Source: Rana temporaria (Eukaryota > Chordata > Amphibia > Anura > Ranidae). Taken from it: a DNA stretch of 64,000 nt. Each line of letters opens with the position of its first letter. Position 1 is the first letter of the stretch. The position numbers and the translations under genes are program-made. The notes under the pieces were generated by a model that saw only the letters and a list, made by a program, of their open reading frames with translations, was not told the DNA's origin and made no database searches. Below are positions 33,537 to 43,692 of the stretch, in pieces. The stretch lies in the NCBI RefSeq assembly GCF_905171775.1, contig NC_053500.1, positions 124,226,241 to 124,290,240 of the forward strand. The letters are read 5' to 3'.

Positions 33537-33639
33537 CCATAGACACATTCCTAAACCTTGTGGACAGCCTTCTCAGAAGAGTTGAAGCTGTTATAGCTGC
33601 AAAGGGTGGGCCAACTCAATATTGAACATTGCGGACTGA

Positions 33640-33935
33640 GGCTGGGTTCACACTACTACACTACTTTCATCCTACTTTGCTCTGTGTTCAATGTTTCCCT
33701 ATGAGAGCGTCTTGTAGCGTCCTACACAAGTCGGTCGGACTTTGAAAATGCTCCCTGTACTACTTTTGGTCCTACATTGATCCTACTTCAGGCCCATTGA
33801 ATATCATTGAAGTTGGACCAAAGTAGTATCCTGTTCATGAACGTAGGATGGATGTAGGACCAATGTAGGATAAATGTAGGACCAATGTAGCAGAGCAAAG
33901 TAGGATGAAAGTAGTGTAGTAGTGTGAACCCAGCC
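33640..33935. mobile_element. Group F palindromic MITE inside the Tc1-like element
   Basis: Ends GGCTGGGTTCACACTACTAC and GTAGTAGTGTGAACCCAGCC, flanked by TGA (33637-33639) and TAA (33936-33938). Body is a set of GTAGGA/TCCTAC inverted words. Removing it rejoins the 3-prime end of the Tc1-like element. Confidence 0.85.
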
Positions 33936-34100
33936 TAAGACTGGGGTCCCATTAAAGTTTGTGTGCGTTTAAAGTCGGGTGTCCCAATACTTTTGGTAAT
34001 ATAGTGTATATATCTGTTGAAAAAAGGGGGGATAGGGTTGGGACTTGATGAGGCATATGATAAAAACTACCACATGCTTGAGGCCTCCATCCCTGTAAAT

Positions 34101-34453
34101 CTATAAAAAAGAGGGGGAGGGTTGGGACTTTGAATGAGATGCGTTTTTAGCAGTATGCGATTAAATATATATGGAATATAAAAAATGTTTCCATAATACC
34201 CAGGCTCAAAATTACCAACCAAAAAAAGCACTAAACCAAATTAATCTGTTTAGCTGTATGCATTAAAAACAGAGGTTTAGTTGCATGTATTTGCAAATGC
34301 CTGGTAAGCTGCAGGCCAACGTCAAGGCACTCTGTGTACTGCAGTTCCTAACTATGAATTTTAAAGTCTCCTAAAAAGGAGCACAGGAGTGCTAATCAAT
34401 AGATAGGGGGCAGGTGATAACCTAAACCATTATGGAAACATATTTTTTATATT

Positions 34454-34496
<43 letters not shown>

Positions 34497-34556
34497 CGCA
34501 TACTGCTAAAAACGCATCTCATTCAAAGTCCCAACCCCCCCCCCCCTTTTTTATAG
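34101..34556. mobile_element. Fold-back element related to the one at 7163-8269
   Basis: Arms 34101-34198 and 34429-34556 are inverted copies, both with TTGGGACTTTGAATGAGATG and GTTTTTAGCAGTATGCGATT or their complements. A truncated extra copy of the terminal word GGTTGGGACTTGATG lies just left (34036). The right arm carries a long TA microsatellite. Confidence 0.75.
34453..34494. repeat. (TA)n microsatellite
   Basis: About twenty TA dinucleotides in the right arm of the fold-back; only a short TATATAT occupies the matching place in the left arm. Confidence 0.92.
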
Positions 34557-34785
34557 TGTATATATCTTGCATACCCTGTTTTTTGACTATATCATTGGTT
34601 ACAGCAACATTACCCAATAGGGTACACAATCTATTATAGGTGGTGACACTTACCACCCATACAACAGTGGATACTTGCGCATTCCCCTTTTTCCCTTTTC
34701 CCTCTTGATTTAAATATATATCTTGCATACCTGTGTTCTCTTGGAGGTGGTTTTGACCCATACTGGGGGAAAGCTAAGATACAGT

Positions 34786-35200
34786 TAAAGTGGTTCTAAA
34801 GCCTAATGCCCCGTACACACGATGGGATTTTCCATCTGAAAAACCTTGAATGGTTTTTCCGACGGAATTCCGCTCAAGCTTGGCTTGCATACGCACGGTC
34901 ACACACAAGTTCTCTGAACTTTCGGCCTTCAAGCGGTGACGTACAACACTACGACGAGCCGAGAAAACAAAGTTCAATGTTTCCGAAGCATACATTGAAT
35001 TGTTTCCGAACACCCGTCGGAATATTGCGCGTTGGAATTGCCACAGACTATCGGAAAACTTGAGAGCCAGCTCTCAATCTTTTGCTGTCGAAATTTCCGC
35101 CAGCACATACACTTGGTCGGAATTTCCAACTAAAAGCTCACATCGAACTTTTGCTGGCGGAAATTCCCAGTGTGTGTACGGGACATAAAGGTTCTTCTAT
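34786..35200. mobile_element. TTAA-element fragment split by a group A MITE
   Basis: TTAA then AGTGGTTCTAAAGCC (34787-34803) is the left end of the family also seen at 48040 (AGTGGTTCTAAAGGC). It is broken by the group A element and resumes AGGTTCTT after 35188. Confidence 0.55.
34807..35185. mobile_element. Complete group A MITE, TAA duplication
   Basis: Begins TGCCCCGTACACACGATGGG and ends CAGTGTGTGTACGGGACA, with TAA at 34804-34806 and 35186-35188. 379 bp. Contains GACGTACAACACTACGACGA, the inverse of the internal block in the copies at the window start and 26.6 kb. Confidence 0.88.
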
Positions 35201-35439
35201 AACTTAACTAATTCTATGATGGAGAGGTCGGAGGTATAGTTTATGGTACATATACCCATGTTCCCTTGGTGAGGGGGTTCTGGCAACGCTGTGGGGATTT
35301 TGCATATATTTATGGTACACGTACTTGTTTATCCCTTGGTAGGGGTTTGGTCCATGCTGGGGGGGATCTGAGACGTTTATTGTGCACTGTTCTCTTGGTG
35401 GGGGTTTGATACTTGCTGTGGAGCTCTAAGATGTATTCA

Positions 35440-36600
35440 TGGTGCACCCTGGGCATTCTGGTTTGTCTACCTGCTGCTGCAGCAGATCCCGGCTGTGGTC
35501 CTTTGTCAGAAGCTTCGATGTCAAACGTTGCTGCATGTGGTCTCCACCAGCTTTCCTGTTATTGCCGCTGTTCTTTTAATAGCTATCAGAGCTTCTCTGC
35601 AGGGATTGCAGACTCCATCATAGGTGTGATTCTCAGCCTGGCTGTGCCTTTGGAAAGAATTATGATACTCTGGATGAGGTTGGTTCGGATAGAAGGCCAG
35701 CTCCGTACAGGGGGAACTTAAGGACATCTGCTACTACTTTTCTTATTGATGCTCCTAGACAGCTGTCACAACAGTAGGGGGGCGAAACAGAATGAGAGTA
35801 TTTCAGGTGCCAGCCTGGGTAAAGTTCACCAGGCCTCCACTGGCTGTCATTATGTGGTCTATTTTCGGGGCATTGGAGTGATATCTCCAAACAATGGAAT
35901 TTATGATCTTCAGCACCATTACAATTGGTAAAAGTGGCGCTGGCACTCCTTGTTCCTGTTCGCTATAGTAGCACCATAATAAAATGTGTATTATAATAAT
36001 GGACGCTTCCTACAGCTGGCTCTTTATTTGCCCCGTGTCTGAGCTGTTTAGCTGTTGATTGGATTTGGGGGTCTGGGTGAGGTTAGAACATTGGATTATT
36101 TTCAGTCTTTGCATGCTAGCGCAGATCTATAAGAAGGCTGGAAAGAAGTTCATCATCTTCTCCCTTTCACTTATTTTCAGGGATTGTGAAAAAAAAAATG
36201 CAGCACATTAATTTGGAACAGTGTCCGAGTTCATAGAAATATGAGGTATATAATAAGGGTTGTATATAAGAGGCCAAAGATGGCTGCTAGTAGACTTAAT
36301 GAGCTACTGTGCTGGTATCAGATTGCTGTGCATCTTCAGTGTTCTTCAATTATGTAACACTTCATAAAAGCCGATATTTACCAAGTACTCACCTTAACTC
36401 AAGTACTCCATGACATGTGTGGTCAAAGCACTTAGTAGTGTATAAGTGGTTTAAAAAAAAAAAAAATACCTTGGCAGCACTGTTGGGTTTGGATTCTGAT
36501 CTGTCTGTCAGATCAACATAGCTAGTAGTAGTAGATGGTCCCATTCAATTTAGGCCTCTAATGTTGAAGATGTTTCATTGCTCATCCTAGTAGCTTCCTC
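35440..36600. other. Low-copy block, no recognised gene
   Basis: About 1.1 kb free of recognised repeats. One frame at 35434-35608 reads as a hydrophobic stretch (FPVIAAVLLIAI) after an acceptor-like CTGCTGCTGCAG, but it ends in a stop without a donor and I recognise no family. AATAAAA occurs at about 35978. An A-run lies at 36451-36464. Function unknown. Confidence 0.35.
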
Positions 36601-36640
36601 AGTTCTCACAATAAACCGAGGCAGCCTCTTGAATGAGTTG

Positions 36641-37195
36641 CAAAATGTCTTCAACACTGAGGAAGCTTCTTAAATGAGCGGGAAAAGGCCTTCGACACTG
36701 AGGAAGCTTCTTGAGTGAGTGGCAAAAGGCTTTCGACACTGAGGAAGCTTCTTGAGTGACCGGGAAAAGGCCTTCGACACTGAGGAAGCTTCTTGAGTGA
36801 GTGGCAAAAGGCCTTCGACACTGAGGAAGCTTCTTGAGTGAGCGGGAAAAGGCATTCGACACTGAGGAAGCTTCTTGAGTGCGGGAAAAGGCCTTCGACA
36901 CTGAGGAAGCTTCTTGAGTGAGCGGGAAAAGGCCTTCGACACTGAGGAAGCTTCTTGAGTGAGTGGCAAAAGGCTTTCGACACTGAGGAAGCTTCTTGGG
37001 TGAGTGGCAAAATGCCTTCGACACTGAGGAAGCTTCTTGGGTGAGTGGCAAAAGGCTGAGGAAGCTTCTTGGGTGAGTGGCAAAAGGCTTTCGACACTGA
37101 GGAAGCTTCTTGAGTGAGTGGCAAAAGGCCTTTGACACTGAAAACGTTTTTTGGGTGAGTGGGAAAAGGCCTTCAACACTAAGCAAGCTTCTTGT
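36641..37195. repeat. 41-bp minisatellite, about 14 units
   Basis: The unit is GAGGAAGCTTCTTGAGTGAG plus TGGCAAAAGGCCTTCGACACT. Some units have CGGGAAAAGG in place of TGGCAAAAGG, and some have internal deletions. Period 41 with no reverse stops leaves three minus frames open at once; no gene is implied. Confidence 0.95.
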
Positions 37196-37229
37196 GTGAG
37201 TGGCAAAAAGGTCTTCAACACTACAGAAC

Positions 37230-37895
37230 AAGCCCAGTTAAATGGAACTACTACTATACCATATCCTTATTAAATGAGAACCTCCACGACACCTCAAATC
37301 ACCAAAACCCACGCCACCCATAGAAATGAGATGACCGTCGCTGGTTCTGGCTGTTTTGGGATGGAATTTATCACTGATTACCTCAAGATGGGAGTCTGCT
37401 TATGAAGAGGGAGGAATTGATTGGGTATACTGGAAAATGTGTCCCAACTACTCTATTGCTGATGACAGTACCTACCGGTATCGCTTATCTTCTCCTCCCA
37501 TCTATGTTGGTATAAACGTATTGCTTTACCAGTTTTTGGAGAGCTGTGCTTGGGACTCCCTTTATGCCGAGGTCTAGGCAAGCAAATAAAAGCACAGGTA
37601 AAATACGTGTTACCTGTTTAGGGATTTGTAATTTGTATACCTGGCCCCCCCAGTCTGTACAGCCAGATCCTAGAACTTCCCGCAGACTAGATTAGTTAAA
37701 CCATCTACCATGTTGCCCACGCAGGTTTACATTACCAGCTGCTCATGGCTTCCCTTATGTCCCCCCCACCGCTCTGTTCACCCTATTGAAATAAAGAAAT
37801 AAATGCATATCTGTCTCCTCATTTCTGTATAAAGTGCACACAAAGGGAAATGTTTACCAGGGAAGGGAGATTTATTTGGAAACATGTAGACTACA
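37230..37895. other. Low-copy block
   Basis: No repeat ends seen. A 73-codon forward frame (37356-37577) has ordinary composition but no recognised family or splice context. AATAAA words occur at 37585 and 37791. Confidence 0.35.
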
Positions 37896-38195
37896 CATGC
37901 GTACACACGACCGTTTTTCATGACGAGAAAAATAAAAAATTTTCAATTGTTCATAAAAAACGGTTGTGTGTATGCTCCAGAGCATTTTTCTCGACGAGAA
38001 AAATGCCCCAATTTTTTTTTAGAACCTGCTCTATTCTCGTCATTTTTCACGTCGTGAAAAATGGTCGTGTGTATGCTTTAACGAGGGGGAACAAGGCGCA
38101 TGCTCAGAAGCAAGTTATGAGACGGGGAAATTTGCAAAAGCAGCCCAAAGGGTGGCGCCATTATAGTGCCGTCGTAGATTTTGGCATACTGGAGT
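37896..38195. mobile_element. Group A long-subfamily partial copy
   Basis: Starts ATGCGTACACACGACCG and shows CATGACGAGAAAAA, GTCGTGAAAAATGGTCG and GCATGCTCAGAAGCAAG followed by GGGTGGCGCCATTATAG, all of which occur in reverse in the element at 9735-10269. The far end is missing. Confidence 0.65.
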
Positions 38196-38686
38196 GTGCA
38201 GCCATTCACCCATTTTCCATGTCCCCATCAGAGTTCCCCTTACCACTGTAATTAGGCTTTCACTATGGCTGTAGCAGCAGGGCGGGAGCCAAGAGGCGGA
38301 ACAGGTTTGGGTGGAGCAAGTTCCGTCTTCCTGTGAATGCTGCAGCAAGCCCGTCATTGGTTGCCATAACACTTGCGGGAGAAGTGGAGATCATAGGCAG
38401 CCTCTGCTGACTTGACTCCCTAATCATTGCACATGGAGGATACGCCACTGACCCTAGCTGAGGGCCAGATAAAATCTTGTAGTGGGCCGAAATTGGGAAA
38501 ACTCTTCCTTAGACCTAAAGGTAGCCAGGGTCTGAATTTGGTCTACTAACCTCCACCTGTAATTGCGATAGATCAGGGCTTGACAAATTTGCTTAGCTGA
38601 GAGCCAGCTAAAAAAGTTAGACTTTTTTTTTTTTTTTTCCTAACAAAGCTTTATTTTCACCAACAAAACTCATTCTCTCTCATTCA
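38196..38686. repeat. Fragments of dispersed elements
   Basis: The phrase GAGGGCCAGATAAAATCTTG (about 38460) resembles the inner ends of GGGCCGGAT-type hAT elements. CAGGGCTTGACAAATTTGC (about 38574) looks like another hAT-type start. A T-run follows at 38622-38638. No complete element found. Confidence 0.35.
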
Positions 38687-38872
38687 CTCTAGGGCAGGGG
38701 TGGGCAATTATTTTTTCGATGGGGCCACATGAGAAACTAAAAATATTTTGGAGGGCCGGGCCAAAAGGCTAAACTCAATACTGCATAAAATCAATTGTAT
38801 TTCTTTATAAAAAGCAGTAAATATCATTGTTGGACAACTGGTACGAGTACTTGTTATAGACATTAGACAGGA

Positions 38873-40280
38873 GGGGGACAGAGGCTGGGGACATGACACA
38901 GGAGGGGGACAGAGGCTGGGGACATGACACAGGAGGGGGACAGAGGCTGGGGACATGGCACAGGAGGGGGACAGAGGCTGGGGACATGACACAGGAGTGG
39001 GGCCAGAGGCTGGGGACATGACACAGGAGGGGGACAGAGGCTGGGGACATGACACAGGAGGGGGACAAAGGCTGGGGACATGGCACAGGAGGGGGACAGA
39101 GGCTGGGGACATGACACAGGAGTGGGGCCAGAGGCTGGGGACATGACACAGGAGTGGGGCCAGAGGCTGGGGACATGACACAGGAGGGGGACAGAGGCTG
39201 GGGACATGACACAGGAGGGGGACAGAGGCTGGGGACATGACACAGGAGGGGGACAGAGGCTGGGGACATGGCACAGGAGGGGGACAGAGGCTGGGGACAT
39301 GGCACAGGAGGGGGACAGAGACTGGGGACATGACACAGGAGGGGGACAGAGGCTGGGGACATGACACAGGAGGGGGACAGAGGCTGGGGACATGGCACAG
39401 GAGGGGGACAGAGGCTGGGGACATGGCACAGGAGGGGGACAGAGGCTGGGGACATGACACAGGAGGGGGACAGAGGCTGGGGACATGACACAGGAGGTGG
39501 ACAGAGACTGGGGACATGACACAGGAGGGGGACAGAGGCTGGGGACATGGCACAGGAGGGGGACAGAGGCTGGGGACATGGCACAGGAGGGGGACAGAGG
39601 CTGGGGACATGGCACAGGAGGGGGACATGGCACAGGAGGGGGACAGAGGCTGGGGACATGACACAGGAGGGGGACAGAGGCTGGGGACATGACACAGGAG
39701 GGGGACAGAGGCTGGGGACATGACACAGGAGGGGGACAGAGGCTGGGGACATGACACAGGAGGGGGACAGACGCTGGGGACATGACACAGGAGGGGGACA
39801 GACGCTGGGGACATGGCACAGGAGGGGGACAGAGGCTGGGGACATGACACAGGAGGGGGACAGACGCTGGGGACATGACACAGGAGGGGGACAGACGCTG
39901 GGGACATGACACAGGAGGGGGACAGACGCTGGGGACATGACACAGGAGGGGGACAGACGCTGGGGACATGACACAGGAGGGGGACAGACGCTGGGGACAT
40001 GACACAGGAGGGGGACAGACGCTGGGGACATGACACAGGAGGGGGACAGACGCTGGGGACATGACACAGGAGGGGGACAGAGGCTGGGGACATGACACAG
40101 GAGGGGGACAGACGCTGGGGACATGGCACAGGAGGGGGACAGAGGCTGGGGACATGACACAGGAGGGGGACAGACGCTGGGGACATGACACAGGAGGGGG
40201 ACAGAGGCTGGGGACATGACACAGGAGGGGGACAGAGGCTGGGGACATGACACAGGAGGGGGACAGACGCTGGGGACAGG
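38873..40280. repeat. 31-bp G-rich minisatellite, about 45 units
   Basis: The unit is ACAGGAGGGGGACAGAGGCT plus GGGGACATGAC. Variants: GACATGGC, GACGCTGG (concentrated in the right part, about 39760-40270, creating a CpG), GAGTGGGGCC, and one short unit near 39623. Period 31 leaves all three minus frames open for about 470-510 codons; these are not proteins. G-runs suggest quadruplex potential on the + strand. Confidence 0.95.
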
Positions 40281-40324
40281 CAGCCACTGTTTAATCAATA
40301 ACAATTGACAACAGTGGCTGCATG

Positions 40325-40790
40325 CGATGTGGTCATGCGGCATTTAAAGGGTTAAATCAGGCGGTGAAGAGCGATCCACATTTTTTTTTGCTTTTCAGAG
40401 GCATTTTATATCAATGTATTGCCTCTTCCTCTTAATATAACCCAATAAATGCCGCATGACCACATCGCAGTGGTGTGCATGCCCCATGGACCTGCAATGC
40501 ACACTATTGCAGCATGGTAGTGCGCCATTTAAAGGGTTAAATCAGGCGGTGAAGAGCGATCCACATTTTTTTTTGCTTTTCAGAGGCATTTTATATCAAT
40601 GTATTGCCTCTTCCTCTTAATATAGCCCAATAAATGCCGCATGACCACATCACAGTGGTGTGCATTACATGCAGTTGTGAGCTGGTCACAGTGCAGCCAC
40701 CATTCACTTTGCATTAGAGCCCCATGGACCTGCAATGCACACTATTGCAGCATGGTAGTGCGCCATTTAAAGGGTTAAATCAGTCGCAAG
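40325..40790 (+). repeat. Direct duplication inside the hAT element
   Basis: A block beginning GCATTTAAAGGGTTAAATCA and running through GGCGGTGAAGAGCGATCCAC, TTGCTTTTCAGAGGCATTTT and AATGCCGCATGACCACATC occurs at about 40339-40475 and 40528-40660. GCACACTATTGCAGCATGGT also occurs twice (40499, 40738). The unit is about 190 bp. Confidence 0.85.
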
Positions 40791-41062
40791 CCAGGCACAT
40801 ATCGCTTTTTCAATGTTGTGCCATTAGCTGTATAAGGCGGGCAATGAAGCAAGGAGAGACAATGGGCGGAGCTGGAGCGGAGTAAACTGGGAGGCTGGAG
40901 GGGCGGAGTTGCGATCGGCTAGAGAGGCAGAGCCGGGAGGAGATGGTCTGCATCAGGCTGGAGGGGCGGAGTTCCGATCGCAGCCGAAAGCCAGGGGAAA
41001 CAGGTTTCCTTGGGGAAACCAACTTCGACACAACACCGGCCCTGCCTACTGTTATCACCGCG

Positions 41063-41254
41063 GCGACAGCGTTCGTTTGAACAGCTGTTTTCCCCGCCGC
41101 GCATAGACACTCCCCCTTGGACGGATCTGTCCAATCGCGAGCAAGGGGGAGTGTATGTCACATACACTCCCCCTTGCTCGCGATTGGACAGATCCGTCCA
41201 AGGGGGAGTGTCTATGCGCAGCGGGGAAAACAGCTGTTCAAACGAACGCTGTCT
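41063..41254. repeat. Near-perfect palindrome, about 94-bp arms
   Basis: Arms 41063-41157 and 41161-41254 pair almost completely around TATGTCACATA; one visible mismatch is GCCGCGCAT against ATGCGCAGC. Arm words: CAGCGTTCGTTTGAACAGCT, GACACTCCCCCTTGG, CCAATCGCGAGCAAGGGG. Homology resumes outside a short insertion (ATCACCGCGGCG against CGCCGCGGTGAT). Confidence 0.93.
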
Positions 41255-41398
41255 GTAATGTTCCCCGCCGCGGTGATTAACGTGGCTTCGGCGGCGGCGG
41301 GGGGGGGGGGGGGCCGGATTAAAAGGTCCGACGGGCCGTATACGGCCCGCGGGCCGTAGTTTGCCCAGGTCTGCTCTAGGGTGTCCCTATGACACCCT

Positions 41399-41589
41399 AG
41401 AGTAGTGGTTTCCACCCCTGTCCTCAAGTACCCCCAACATTCCATGTTTTTGGAATTTCTCTTAGATAAAATAGCTTTCCAAAATACCAAGCCATTGATT
41501 CTGATTTAAAGCACTTGTACAAGATAAAGGAAAACCTGCAAACATGGCCTGTTGGGGGTACTTCAGGACAGGGTTGAGAGCCACTGCCC
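41399..41589. mobile_element. hAT-like MITE
   Basis: Ends TAGTGGTTTCCACCCCTGTC and ACAGGGTTGAGAGCCACTG are inverted; inner CCTCAAGTACCCCCAAC and GTTGGGGGTACTTCAGG pair as well. Flanking octamers CCCTAGAG and CCCTGAAA are only partly alike. Confidence 0.7.
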
Positions 41590-41600
41590 TGAAAAATAAG

Positions 41601-41838
41601 GCTGGGTTCACGCTAGTGCTAATTGGATATGGGTTTCCCCCGCATCCAATTTGCATGGCGGGAGACTGACCCGCTCTCAATGGAGCCGGATCACACCGCT
41701 TTGGGACGGCTGCGGAGAGGTCTGCAGAAGAGTCCCGTGCGCCTTCTGGGACGTATCCAGACAAAATCCAGGGCCTGATTCGTCCCTGAAACGGAGAAAA
41801 GGAACGCAGCAGACGCTCTGCACAGCTCTGCGAACTTA
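41601..41838. mobile_element. Group F fragment, left end only
   Basis: AGGCTGGGTTCACGCTAGTG opens a group F-type element, but no matching right end appears before the next MITE. Confidence 0.5.
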
Positions 41839-42546
41839 GGGCTAGATTCAGCAACAAGTTACAGCGGCGTATCTCCAGATACGCCACCGTAATTTCAAAT
41901 CTGCGCCGTCGTATCTTTACGCCGATTCTTAAAGGCAGATACGTTGAAAAAATAGGCTTCCTCCGCCGACGTAACTTGAATACGGCGGCATATGATTGTG
42001 TTCAATTTTATGCTGGCCGCTAGGGGTGCTTCCGTTGTTTTCAGCATAGAATATGCAAATCACCTAGATACACCGATTCACAAATGTACGTACGCCCGGC
42101 GCAATTTAGTTACATTGTTTACGTTCGGCTTTTTCGGCGTAAGGTTACTCCTGCTATTAAGAGGCGCAGCCAATGTTAAGTATAGATGTCGTTCCCGCTT
42201 CGAATTTTGTGCATCGTTTGTGTAAGTCGTTCGCGAATAGGGCTGCACGTCATTTACGTTCACGTCGAAAACAATGACGATTTGCGGTGAAATTTCGAGC
42301 ATGCGCACTGGGATTCTTTCAGGAACGGCGCATGCCGGGGTCAACATTAATTTAAATAAAACACGCCCCCTCATCCTCATTTGAATTAGGTGCGCTTACA
42401 CTGGCCCCATTTACGCTACGCCACCGTAAGTTAGGAGGCAAGTGCTTTGTGAATACAGCACTTGCCTCTATAACTTACGGCGGCGCAGCGTAAATACGAT
42501 ACGCCGCGCCGCCGTAATAATGCGCGCAGATACCTGAATCTAGCCC
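41839..42546. mobile_element. Group B element copy
   Basis: Ends GGGCTAGATTCAGC and CCTGAATCTAGCCC, 708 bp. Counting the first G as target, flanks CTTAG and CTTAC differ by one base. Landmarks GGCCGCTAGGGGTGCTTCCG, AATGTTAAGTATAGATGTCG and GCATGCGCACTGGGATTC present. Confidence 0.85.
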
Positions 42547-42624
42547 TTACCCTTAAATAATTATAGTTCAATTTTTTTTATGTCACACGATATTACCGCA
42601 AAGGCAAAATTTCTGTAAAAAACA

Positions 42625-42770
42625 TTATTATACAGGATTTATATAGCGCCAACAGTTTGCACAGCGCTTAACAAAATGAAGGCAGACATTACAGTTACAT
42701 AACAATTTGTTAGAAGAGGAATCGGACCCGCCTCATTAAAGCTTACTATCTAAAAACACTAAACGTAATT
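42625..42770. repeat. Dispersed repeat fragment (GGATTTATATAGCGCC)
   Basis: Contains GGATTTATATAGCGCCAACA and GCACAGCGCTTAACAAAATG, text I associate with a common amphibian dispersed repeat. Class uncertain. Confidence 0.4.
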
Positions 42771-43101
42771 TTAGGGGGCAAAAAAAAGGAAACATTTTTT
42801 TTGGGGGGGGAAAATTATATAATAGCCGAGGTTGCACCGAGTAAACGGATACCCAACATGTCAAACCTTAAATTTATTATTCGCCTGTGAAATTACGACA
42901 AACTTTTAAGTACCTTATATTTTCCATAGGCGCCGCTTTAAAAGCCCCTTATAGGTCATCAGTTTAACGTTTCAAAGGAGGTCTGGGGCTAGAATTATCG
43001 CTCTCATTCAAGCATGCGCGGCGATATGTAACATGTTTATCGCATTTGTTTGCAAATGTGTATATGTGGGGGGGCCTCAATTTTTTGTGGGGTGGTTTTA
43101 A

Positions 43102-43530
43102 GGAGGAAGTAAACCCTCCTCAAAAAAAAAAAAAAAACGCCCTGCAAGACAAAGGCCTAATGAGCTAGTATGCATAGCATACTAGCTCAATATGTATTAC
43201 TTGCCTCTGATTTACGTCTCCCCCCTCCAGCCGCCGACATGTCATCCCGGAGTTACTTCCGGGTATCGCGGCTCCAGCGCTGTGATTGGCCAGAGCCGCA
43301 ATGACGTCACTCCCACACATGTGAGCGGGAGCCGCCAGTAACTGCACGAAGACTGAAGCAACGGCACACTTCAGTTTGCCCCAGTGCGCATGTGCCGATG
43401 ACTTTGGCACATGCAGACACAGGGGGATATCTCCTAAACTGTGCAGGTTCAGGAGATATCCAGGGTAGCTACAGGTAAGACTTAATATAGGCTTACCTGT
43501 AGCATAAAGTAAAAGAAAATAGGGGTTTAC
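43102..43530. mobile_element. TTAA-flanked MITE (GGAAGTAAACCC ends)
   Basis: Begins GGAGGAAGTAAACCC after TTAA (43098-43101); the inverted end GGGGTTTAC closes at 43530, where the TTAA is lost. Interior hairpins: GAGCTAGTATGC/GCATACTAGCTC and GGATATCTCCT/AGGAGATATCC. CpG-rich middle. Confidence 0.7.
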
Positions 43531-43532
43531 TA

Positions 43533-43692
43533 GACTGGGTGTTTTCATGAACGCACATCCAATATGCTGCATCTTTGATGTGCTTCCAGAAAACGCATGG
43601 TCTAATAGGAAGTCGATGGGAGCATGTAAAATACGCGTAAAATCATGCTGCGCCCAAACCGCAGCGCATTGGTGAGAACCCAGCCATTTCCT
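43533..43692. mobile_element. Group F right-end fragment
   Basis: Ends GGTGAGAACCCAGCC, the mirror of group F GGCTGGGTTC ends. The left part abuts the previous element. Confidence 0.5.

Larger units (their letters stand above)
32756..34013 (+). pseudogene. Tc1-like element, plus copy, interrupted three times
   Basis: Forward copy of the C-terminal coding end: TGAGCAAGTTTGGGATGGAG, TGGGATGAGTTAGAGTGGAG and GCGCTCCTGGAAGAATGGTC, then (after two hAT insertions, 32924-33536) CATTCCTAAACCTTGTGGAC and AGTTGAAGCTGTTATAGCTG, then (after a group F insertion, 33640-33935) the non-coding 3-prime end TGTCCCAATACTTTTGGTAA TATAGTG. Stops and frameshifts abound. It lies head to head with the minus copy. 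Confidence 0.85.
38695..41373. mobile_element. 2.7-kb hAT element with minisatellite and palindrome, duplication CTCTAGGG
   Basis: The left end CAGGGGTGGGCAATT and right end TTTGCCCAGGTCTG are inverted; subterminal GGGCCACATGAG and GCCCGCGGGCCG text is typical of this hAT type. CTCTAGGG occurs at 38687-38694 and 41374-41381. Contents in order: 31-bp array, a duplicated ~190-bp block, GC-rich sequence, a ~190-bp palindrome and a G-run. No transposase frame, so non-autonomous. Confidence 0.92.

Noticed and set aside
35413..35721. Forward frames with a hydrophobic stretch, possibly a membrane-protein exon
   Set aside because: No donor before the stop, no recognised family, no conserved partner exon nearby.
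36599..37231. Minus frames of 157-210 codons with SFLSVEGLFPLTQEASSVSK-type repeats
   Set aside because: Produced by the 41-bp minisatellite.
38708..40343. Three minus-strand frames of 474-512 codons rich in P, S, C and V
   Set aside because: Same arithmetic from the 31-bp array inside a hAT element.
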